From Schistocephalus solidus (Eukaryota; Platyhelminthes; Cestoda; Diphyllobothriidea; Diphyllobothriidae), in NCBI GenBank assembly GCA_017591395.1, contig WEDG01007505.1, forward strand, positions 37,716-101,715: a stretch of DNA of 64,000 nt. Direction: 5' to 3'. Below, piece after piece: positions 56,206 through 64,000 of the stretch (the first letter of the stretch is position 1; every line of letters starts with the position of its first letter). The position numbers and the translations under genes are program-made. A model generated the notes under the pieces. It saw only the letters and a program-made list of their open reading frames with translations. It did not search any database and was not told where the DNA came from.

Positions 56206-56580
56206 TCACTTCGTTGAGGATCTACTTGATCCGATTTCTGCTGAGGAGCCTTACATCTGGTTGAAGGACGCTGTATTTTATCGTGTGGCCAAGTCGGCCA
56301 ACCACATACTGCGGGCACTTTTAACGCAGGTCGAATTCGGCAACCAAATGCCTTCCCAATATATGCAACAAATGTGTTCTTTGCTTGCTGGTTGTCATAT
56401 GGATGATGCGATATTCCGAGAGATCTGGCTTGATAAGTTTCCCCTGCCCATGCAGCAGGTATTGGCCATGCTCGACACGAGCACCTCATTAGAAAAACTA
56501 GCCACTCATGCAGACTGAATCATGAAATGCTACCCAAGCGGTATCGAATATTCTAGTCTTCAACAAACATCGGTCTTCAC
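56206..56580 (+). pseudogene. Gypsy II gag capsid region
   Basis: From about 56215 the frame reads DLLDPISAEEPYIWLKDAVF and YRVAKSANHILRALLTQVEF, then GNQMPSQYMQQMCSLLAGC. DDAIFREIWLDKFPLPMQQV and SLEKLATHAD come before a stop at 56518. This is the capsid region of Mag-type gypsy gag (SQ.L..M..L, L.E..L..LP). No zinc knuckle was seen in the broken part after the stop. Confidence 0.75.
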
Positions 56581-56929
56581 TTAAATATCTGATAATGTTG
56601 GCACTTCTGCTAATGAAGGCACTCTAAAGCGAGAAGGTGCCACTCCCTCTGTGGATTTGCCATCGTGCTGTAGCTCCTATCAACGGGCTGCATCATCATC
56701 AGGCCTTTCGCAAGCACCTTTAGCAATCTTCAGTGACGTCGACGGTCCCAATCACGGGAATGGCAGCCACAGACACTATGCTGGTACAATCGTACTTACG
56801 GTGTGAAAGCATGCAAGTGTATTCCACCGCGCACATTCCCACAACCGCCACAACAGATAAACGGCAATGCCAGTCAGTAATTGTGACGACTGTTGCTGTG
56901 CAGTCACGACCCAGTTGCCTCTTCTATAC

Positions 56930-57260
56930 CACCGATTAATTGAGTAGTCTCCGTTTCCTCGTCAATACCGATGCTGAGGTTAGTGTTATCCCGCCTCATA
57001 GGCGTCACCACCTCGAGCCTTCGCAATTCTCATTACAGGCTGCTAACAGCACCGCAATCCACACATAAGGACAACAGTCCCTGACTTTTGACCTTGGCCT
57101 AAGGCAACGTTTTCAATGGGCCTTAATTCAAGCGATGCCCAGTCACCCATTATTGGAGCTGATTTCCTGTCGCATTTTGGCCTCGCAGTTGATTGGAAGC
57201 ATCGTAGACTCATTGATACGGCAGCCAAAATTTTCACCGTGGGAAGCGTCACCTCTGAAC
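56930..57260 (+). pseudogene. Gypsy II aspartic protease, active site lost
   Basis: Around 56945-57000 the frame reads SSLRFLVNTDAEVSVIPPHR. The protease motif should be DTGAE, so the catalytic aspartate is Asn and the Gly is Asp. SLTFDLGLRQRFQWALIQA follows with a frameshift, and a second frame from 57116 continues SPIIGADFLSHFGLAVDWKH and RRLIDTAA. The enzyme could not cleave the polyprotein. Confidence 0.8.
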
Positions 57261-57379
57261 CTTCTGTTGGCATACACTTGACTTTTCCAAGCTCACCATT
57301 TGCTGACATTTTGACGGACTATCCGTCCCTCGCTAAACCTTGTCAGTCTACCAAACAAGTTCAACACACATTTAAACAT

Positions 57380-58166
57380 CATATCGTTACCACAGGGCAA
57401 CCCGCTCTTACCCATCCACGCAGGATTCATCCAGAAAGCTACGGATAGCTAGAAATGAGTTCGAGCACATACTTAATTTGGGGATTAATCGCCCTTCTTC
57501 CAGCCCATGGGCCTCTCCACTGCACATGGTCCCCAAGAAATCGGCCGATGATTGGAGGCCATGTGGTGATTATCGTGCCTTGAACAGAGCAACCGCCTCC
57601 GATCAGTAGTCCATTCCTCATATTCATAATTTTTCTCACATGTTGGCTGGAAAGTTCAGTTTCTTCAAGAGCATACCTCCAGATACCGGTCGCTCAGAAA
57701 GTAATACCCAAGACCGCCATCTCAACGCGTCTTGATTTGTTAGAATTTCTTCGCATGTCTTCCGGCTTGCGTAACGCAGCCCAATCCTTCCAGGGGTGTA
57801 TTGATGTGGTTTTGTGGTGTCTTTCGTTTACGTTTGTTTATATCGCCGACAGAATCGTCGCAAGCTCTTCACCAACGGAACACGCATCGCACTTGAGACA
57901 AGTTTTCGATCGTTTCTAGCAACACGGCTTGCAATTAAACGTTGACAAATGCCTTTTTTGGCGTTCCCTCTTTTGATTTACTCGGTCATCACGTTGACCA
58001 GCATGGAATAACACCACTTTCAGCGAAGGTGAAAAGCGTTTTATCTGTTCTGGCTCCCAAGACCCTTACACAGCTGCGACGTTTCATTGGACTTATTAAT
58101 TACTACCGGCGTTTCATCCCCGAATGTGCGACAATACTGGCTCCCTTGACTGATCTTTTGAAGTGA
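57380..58166 (+). pseudogene. Gypsy II reverse transcriptase, catalytic Asp lost
   Basis: Broken frames read [20 protein letters not shown], then [19 protein letters not shown] (stop), and GKFSFFKSIPPDTGRSES, after which part of the palm is deleted. The frame 57737-57919 reads RMSSGLRNAAQSFQ and FTFVYIADRIVASSSPTEH. The box is YIAD where YIDD is required. A stop follows VFDRF, then KCLFGVPSFDLLGHHVDQH-type residues and QLRRFIGLINYYRRFIPECA. Activity is excluded. Confidence 0.88.
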
Positions 58167-58700
58167 ACAGCCAAGCCAATCGAACTTTCACCGGTAGCTC
58201 ACTCAGCTTTCGAGGCAGCCAAAAAAGCCCTCACTGATGCGACCATGCTGCACCATCTCAACGCTGACGCTTCCACCCAGTTAATTTTGACCACTGACGC
58301 TTCCACCCAGTTAATTTTGACCACTGACGCTTCCAACGGTGCTGTTGTCGCAGTCTTGCATCAACGGGTGAATAACCAGTTGCAGCCATTTGCTTTCTTT
58401 CCACAGAATCTACAACCAGCGCAGACTAGCTAAAGTTCTTTATCTTGCAAGCTCCTTGCTATATACCTGGCTATTCGTCATTTTCGCCACCTTTTACAGG
58501 GAAGAGTTTTTTGGGTTCATGCCAACCACACCTCTCACTTATTCCCTCAAGACCAAACCAGATAGGTACTCGCCCAGAGTAGTGCGTCATCTTGACTATA
58601 TTTCGCCGTTTACTGCTGATATCCGCTACGTCCGTGGCAGTGACAAAGTCACTGATTATGCATTATCCAGACCAGACATGAACGCCCTGTCATCCAACTT
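58167..58700 (+). pseudogene. Gypsy II RNase H with a 30-bp tandem duplication
   Basis: The frame 58245-58433 contains LILTTDAS twice (a perfect 30-base repeat at 58265-58294 and 58295-58324), then NGAVVAVLHQRVNNQLQPFA. TTDAS carries the first catalytic Asp of the domain. A frameshift follows, and the frame from 58390 continues PLTYSLKTKPDRYSPRVVRH, LDYISPFTADIRYVRGSDK and VTDYALSRPDM, the closing signature. Confidence 0.85.
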
Positions 58701-59400
58701 CGATCTGGCGAAGCTTGCAAGCCTCCAACTAGAAGACAAGTCCATTGCTGACCAGCATATATCTAATACTCTGCAACTTCGAGATGCACCACTTCCAGCA
58801 ACACCAGGTACGATTTTATGCGACTGGTTTACAGGTACTCCCCGAACAGTTGTCCCACTATCCTACCGTAAGAAAGTGTTCGACCATTTTCACTCTATGT
58901 CGCATCCTGGCATCCGCGCCAGTCGAAAACTAATTGCTGCTCGCTTTGTCTGCCCGAAGATAAACTCTGACATTGCTCGTTGTACTAGGTAATGTTTAGG
59001 GCACCAGAAAAACAAAGTGCAGCACCATGCCTTTTCCCACCAAGCAAATTTACCATTCTGGACGTTCGATTGCATCACGTCCACTTATACTTCATTGGGC
59101 CGTTACCACTCCACGTGGACGCACACATATTTTCGCAGTCAACCGTTACACGCGATGGCCAATTACGATTCCGATATTGAATACCTTGGCCAAAAATATA
59201 ACAGTTGACTTCCTGAACCCCTGGATTGCCAACTTCAGTGTGCCAGCCACAATTACCACGGACCGCGGAAGCCAATTTCAATCTAATCTCTTCCGCGAGG
59301 TCACCAGCTGCTCGAGTGTGCGCACATCACGACTACAACATATCACCCTGCTTCCAACAGTATCGTGGAACGCCTTTACCGTCAACTGAAGACAGCACTG
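58701..59400 (+). pseudogene. Gypsy II integrase, zinc domain and catalytic core
   Basis: KKVFDHFHSMSHPGIRASRK and LIAARFVCPKINSDIARCTR give the HHCC zinc region, stopped at 58990. Shifted frames continue RYTRWPITIPILNTLAKNIT and VDFLNPWIANFSVPATITTD, then RGSQFQSNLF (second catalytic Asp in TTDRGSQF). The final part around 59330-59390 contains the catalytic Glu region in broken frames. Integrase inserts the DNA copy, but here frameshifts prevent a full protein. Confidence 0.85.
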
Positions 59401-59492
59401 ATGTCTCACTCAGACACAACTGTGTGAAGTGACAACCTATACCTCTTACTTTTGGGTATTCGATCAGTTGTCAAGGGGACATTCAATGCACT

Positions 59493-59936
59493 GTGGCGGA
59501 ACCTGTAAACGGTTCACATATGCGCCTGTCCGGCCAATTTGTGCAGTCCTCCACTGTAAATACCAGCATATCGAATAATTTCGTTCAACAATTGAAACAA
59601 TGCATGGCTCAACTGCATCCCTCTCCCACTCGCCTGAAACTCAAACTCGTGTTTGTGCAAGACGACCTTAAATCGGTTCCATTTTTCTTCGTCCGGCACG
59701 ATGCAGTTCACAAGCCTCTTTGTTCCCCTTATAATGGCCCTTACAAGGTGCAGCAACAGATGGACAAGTATAACGTCTTTCGGAAGGCTGACAAAGCTGA
59801 TACAGTCTCCATAGGTACACTCAAACCAGCTTACCTTGAGTGTATCCCGCCGCCCGTTGTTCAGTTCAGTTTTATCAAGGGAAATATTGGCGAAGCCCTT
59901 GCGCTCCCTATTGATGTCAATGACACTGCAAATTAA
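59493..59936 (+). pseudogene. Gypsy II integrase C-terminal region
   Basis: The frame of 147 codons begins AEPVNGSHMRLSGQFVQSST and continues SISNNFVQQLKQCMAQLHPS. Then come VFVQDDLKSVPFFFVRHDAV, RKPLC-like HKPLCSPYNGPYKVQQQMDK and VSIGTLKPAYLECIPPP. This is the DNA-binding tail of Mag-type gypsy integrases (PYxGPYKV). It is open to its stop, and the shadow frame on the minus strand is not a gene. Confidence 0.8.
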
Positions 59937-60029
59937 AAAAGGCTGACATATAATGGACTTTGGACAAAGGTTTATATCCCCGTCAAACTTCAGGGCATCG
60001 AAAAACAATAAAAAAATAATATAACTCAA

Positions 60030-60260
60030 AAATAGGGAGGAGTATGTTATATAACGCCAAAATTGTGGATGCGAATATGGTGGAGGCACAATAGCTGGGT
60101 CCCAGAATAAATGCAATTGTTTTTGCTACTTAAAAACGTACAGTAGGTTGTTTTATAGAGCGAAAGATCACCAGATTTATCGTTGGACTGCTGTTAGATA
60201 TTCTGTCTAGTTTTTCGTTTGGCATTCATTGCGCTATATTCTGCTAGTAACGCGTTCGTT
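60030..60260 (+). repeat. Presumed gypsy II polypurine tract and 3' LTR start
   Basis: 'aaaaatagggaggagta' just before 'tgttatataacgcc' looks like a polypurine tract next to an LTR beginning with TG. 'cccagaataaatgcaattgt' at 60100-60120 could hold its polyadenylation signal. The 3' limit and the matching 5' LTR were not established. Confidence 0.4.
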
Positions 60261-61440
60261 GGAAAGGAGGTTCCCTTTGCATTAGGCCATCTTGTGTGCA
60301 GCAGGGCATGGTTTGGGGGTAGGACACGTGCTGATGTTTCGGTAGGGCTGTCTTGCAGTCGTGCATTTTGTAGCATTTGGTTTGGCTTTTGTGCCGGTGT
60401 TGTGGTTTGGGGGATGGGCATGGATTGGGGGGAGAGTTTGTGCAGATGTGGTTTTGGATTCCGGTGCGTACGTGTGGTCTGCCCGGTAAGCCATTTCTCC
60501 ATATTAGAAAGCCTACGTGGGCTTCCTTGGTTACGCAATTTCGGCTAGGATCCCTTGTCCTCCCCCTTCAATAGTTGGTGGCGTTCTGGGCTGCGCAGCC
60601 CTTCATTAGGATTGGTCTACGTAGGCCATTGTTCTAGTACGGGTGCATGGTTTTGGAAACCGGGGTGCATCTGCCCACTACTGTGCGTTCGGACGCATCT
60701 CGGTTAGGGTTTGGAAAACGGGCATGTACTGCGGGGTATGGTTGGTGCAGCTGTTCTTCTGATTCCTGGTGGGGGAGGGGGTTGTTGGGTGATTCCGTTG
60801 CAGTGATTTGTGGGTTTTCATCTGCTTATGAATCCTGGCTGCCCCTGGTGTTTTTAGTTCGGTTACGCGTTAACAGCTGGTTTTCGCAGGTTCTTTGTTC
60901 TTAATACAGTTATTCTGTGAAGTTGTCCTTAAATACCTTCCATTATGTTAGTTCGTCGTTTGCTTTTGCTAACCTACGTTGCCTACTATAATTGTCTTTG
61001 TTAGACTCCAAAACAGACGTTCAATTGGGATGAGTCTAAGAGGGACTATTACGTTGGTTGGTATTCATTTGAAGGGTTTATTTTTAGGATGGTTGGGTTT
61101 ACGGACCAACTTCCCTTACCCCTTTGTGACCCACGTGTTTTTGGCCCCTTCTCGTTGTTTGATCAGAGTTTTAGGTCTTTAAATTTCCTTTTACGCCAGT
61201 ATGCTCATTAATCTATTACCTGGTGTCTTCACTCATCCCACTCGCCATGCCTCGTGATACTGCATGCCACGGCATAATCCACGTCTGTCCATATGAAGCC
61301 TCCTGGTTAGTTATGTTCCCGGGTCATCGCACATGTGCTAGTGTTCTTAGTTTCCCATCGTTTTATTAGATGTTTGCACACAGTTAGGGGTTAGCGTTCT
61401 GGTCTGGTCGTCTTTACTAGCTTGGCTTAGTAGTTTAAAT
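60261..61440. other. G/T-rich strand-skewed stretch, no gene
   Basis: The plus strand is rich in G and T for over 1 kb, with 'tttggg', 'ggtttt' and 'gtgtgg' recurring, while C and A are scarce. It fades near 61250-61380. Open frames on both strands (60219-60548 plus, 60538-60194 minus) have no domain and are probably due to the skew. Confidence 0.4.
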
Positions 61441-61624
61441 AATATAAGTGGCAGTATTAACAGCAGTAGTAGAGTTCCCTAGCTGCATAGTTGCATAGAA
61501 GCAGCAGCAGCAACAGCAGTAGTAATAGAAGAAGTAGCAGAAGAAGAAGTGGAACTAGCAGTAGCAGTAGCAGTAGTAGTATTAGTCGTAGACGCACTAG
61601 TTATGGTAAAAAGCAGTATAGCAG

Positions 61625-61658
<34 letters not shown>

Positions 61659-62165
61659 CAGTAGCAGCAACTAAATAAGAAGCAGAAGTAAACTGTAGTA
61701 GCAGTAGGAGCAGACGCAGTATTATTTGGGAGTAATAGTAGTAGTAGTTGTATAAGTAGTAGCTGTGGTAGAAGCTATAAGACGCGGCAGTAGTAGTAGA
61801 AGTAGTAGTAGTAGATATAGAATTTGTAGTGGTATAAGCACAGGAGTACTAGCAGCAGTAAAATAAGTAGTCGTAGAAGTAGACGCAGTAGTAATACTAG
61901 TAAAAGTAGTAGTAGTAGTAGTAGTATTAGTGGTAGTAGCAGTAGAAGTAGAAACAGAAGTAGTAGTTGTAGTAGAAAGTAGTAATAAAATGAGACGTAG
62001 AAATAGACGCAGTAGTATAAGTAGTAATAATAGTAGAAGTAGTAGTAGCAGTATTAGTAGAAGTAGAAGCAGCAGTAATAGTAGTAGTAGAAGTAGTAGT
62101 GGTAGTAGTAGTAGTAGTAGAAGACGTGGTAGAAGTAGCTAGTAGTAGTAACATTAACAGTATCT

Positions 62166-62226
<61 letters not shown>

Positions 62227-63530
62227 AAGTAGTAGTAGTGGTAGTAGTAGTGGTAGTAGTAGTAGATGGGTATAGTGATGCCAGCAGCAAAGCACTTAGC
62301 AGCAGCAGCAGCAGCAGCATCAACAGCAGCAGTGTGTTCCAGCAGCCAGGCGCAGCAGAACAGCCTAACAGCAGGAACAGCAACAGCAGACCCAGCAGCA
62401 GCATCATTGAAGTAGTCACAGAGCAGTAGCAAACTGTAGCATCAGGGCAGCGCCACCCAGCAGTAGCCAGAAATAGCAGCATCACAGCAGTAGTCATTGT
62501 ACATAGGCAGACGTAACGGCAGTACATTAATAGCCATGCAGCAGCAACGGTAGCATACAGCCAGCAGCACCAGTATCACAGGTAGTAACAGTTTGCTGCA
62601 AAAACAAAGGCATAGTAGCTACTGGAGCAGCAGCTGGCAGTAACAGACCCAGTGGCAGCAGCAGTAGCACAAGCAGCAGAAGGCCAGAAGCAGACGCAGC
62701 TAGCTCACAGCTGTATCAGACCCACGGGCAGTATTAGTAGCCGAGCAGTATAGCAGCACATAGCAGCAGTACAGCTTGCAGTAATAGTAGAAATAGGAGC
62801 AGCTTACTCATTGCAGTAATAGAAGTAGATGTAGTAAAAATATTGCATTAGAAATAGGAAGAAGAAGTGATAGAGCCGATCTAAGCAGGCCAATAGTTGT
62901 ATAGCAGAAGCAGACACAGCATTGTTCATTATTAGCAGCATTAGCATTAGTAGTAGCAGACAGGTAGTAGTAGTAGAAGGTAGAACAGTAGACCAGCTAG
63001 TAGTAGTGGTAACGGCAGGCGAAGTTGTAGCACACGCAGAAACAGTAGAAAGGTAGTAGGTAGACGCAGTAGTAGTAGTATTAATAGAAGTAGCTGTAGT
63101 AGCAGGAAGAAGTATGGGAAGCATTAAAAGGTATTCCTTAGCAGCATTAGTAGTGGTAGTAGTAATATAAGTATACAGAGTAGGATAATTAGAAATAAAA
63201 GAAGTAGTAAATGTAGTAGTAGAAGTAATGGAAGTATTAAAAGTAGTAGAAATAGTAGTAAAAGAAGTAGTAGTAGTGGTAGTAGAAGTATTGGTATTAG
63301 CAGACGCAGTAGTATTGTATATAGTAGTAATAATAATAGTAGTAAAAAGCAGAAGTAGTAGTAGCAGTAGAAATAGAAGCAGTAGCAGCGTGGTAATAGT
63401 AGCTATAATAGTAATGGTAGTGCGTAATAGTAATAGTAGTAGTAATAATCGTAGTTTTAGTAGAAGTAGTAATATTAGTAGCAGCAGAAATAGCTTTGTA
63501 GCTGTAGTAGGTGTAGTAATAGGGCAACCG
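61441..63530. repeat. AGT/AGC triplet array, about 2.1 kb
   Basis: Three-base units (AGT, AGC, AGA, AAT, GGT) hold phase over long stretches. A perfect (AGT)n core lies at about 62170-62225, and an AGC-rich segment at 62280-62720. The phrase 'agacgcagtag' or close variants recurs at irregular spacing (for instance near 61878, 62006, 63063 and 63301), which suggests a higher-order unit. Peptides with Leu, Thr or Ser runs in the six frames come from the triplets. Confidence 0.9.
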
Positions 63531-63750
63531 ACCGGCTCGCACATAGCGGTGTGGATGGTGGAGGTGGGGGAGGGATTGAGGTTGACAGCTCAGCCGCATT
63601 TTCCCCACTATAAGCAATCTGACGCGCTTCGAAACCATCACGGTGCGCTTCAGTGCCGTGGTTTGGAAGGTTGCCAGCTGACGGGATAACCTCGAACGGT
63701 CTGGTCAGCCCAGTTGTGCGTTTCAGTGAAGTGGGCTTCGACTGGCAGTA
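63531..63750 (+). repeat. R1 fragment inserted in the triplet array
   Basis: 'gacagctcagccgcattttc', 'cactataagcaatctgacgc', 'gccgtggtttggaaggttgc' and 'acggtctggtcagcccag' are forward R1 landmarks. Triplet repeat continues on both sides, so the R1 piece was inserted into, or captured by, the array. It covers the middle of the R1 unit only. Confidence 0.8.
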
Positions 63751-64000
63751 GCAGTAGCTATTAGCAGTAGTAGCGTTAGTAGTCAGTAATATTAGTGTAG
63801 TAGTAGTAATGATAGCAGCAGAAGAAGCAGAAACAGTAATAGACCCAGTAGTAGTAGTAGTAGCAGCAGTAAGACGCAGTAGTAAAGTAGCAGCAGAAAG
63901 CGAATACATTAGCATTAGACATTAGCAATACTAGCAGCAGCCATAGTAGTAGACGCAGAAGAAGCAGTATAATAGAAATAGTGCAGTAGCAGTAGTAGCA
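63751..64000. repeat. AGT/AGC triplet array, continuation
   Basis: The same triplet pattern resumes after the R1 insert, again with 'agacgcagtag' near 63872 and 'agacgcagaag' near 63952. It runs off the window end. Confidence 0.9.

Larger units (their letters stand above)
56200..60047 (+). mobile_element. Ty3/gypsy retrotransposon (copy II), fuller length
   Basis: Gag, protease, RT, RNase H and integrase occur in the gypsy order on the plus strand, followed by a purine-rich tract at about 60030-60046. The sequence resembles the Mag-type gypsy elements of flatworms. Several stops, frameshifts and catalytic losses make it dead. It is oriented against the helicase gene and lies upstream of it. 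Confidence 0.88.

Noticed and set aside
59514..60116. 200-codon minus-strand ORF opposite gypsy II
   Set aside because: It is the shadow of the integrase tail and the 3' flank, with no domain of its own.
62054..62527. Leu/Thr/Tyr-rich ORFs in the 3' array
   Set aside because: They follow from AGT and AGC triplets and occur in several frames at once.

Overview
This window is eukaryotic nuclear DNA, dense in repeats and poor in genes. The spliced host gene, the mix of Penelope-like, CR1/jockey-like, RTE-like and Ty3/gypsy retroelements, the zinc-finger-tailed LINE, and the long ACT/AGT triplet arrays fit a parasitic flatworm, probably a cestode with a large genome. The species is inferred, not shown.

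The only host gene I can assemble with confidence lies on the minus strand between 53184 and 35017. It encodes a DEAD-box RNA helicase of the DDX24/Mak5 type. Nine exons were placed by GT/AG sites and continuous reading phase, and together they carry every helicase motif. Introns run from 41 bp to 4.3 kb, and the large ones hold mobile elements. A first, non-conserved N-terminal exon and the last exon were not found. A possible orphan exon of another gene lies at 55344-55516 on the plus strand.

Layout: 1-3.2 kb holds a reference copy of an unnamed dispersed repeat (called R1 here) and a minus-strand Penelope-like remnant. 3.2-6 kb is a broken gypsy element. 6-21 kb holds R1 copies, a GC-rich stretch with a long CT run, two triplet arrays and a mariner transposase relic. 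21-32 kb holds Penelope ends with hammerhead-like motifs, tRNA-derived SINEs and a nearly continuous CR1/jockey-like LINE. 32-53 kb is the helicase gene with its repeat-filled introns, including a zinc-finger LINE, an RTE-like LINE with an internal deletion, and a palindromic cluster of tRNA-related SINEs. 56-60 kb is a second, fuller gypsy element. 60.2-61.4 kb is G/T-rich. The rest is a 2.5-kb AGT/AGC triplet array interrupted by an R1 insertion.

The retroelement open frames are broken by stops, frameshifts or catalytic substitutions, so most look dead. The best candidates for follow-up are the hammerhead-like motifs at Penelope ends, the inverted SINE cluster, the R1 family with its internal duplication, and the possible trans-splice acceptor just before the helicase ATG.
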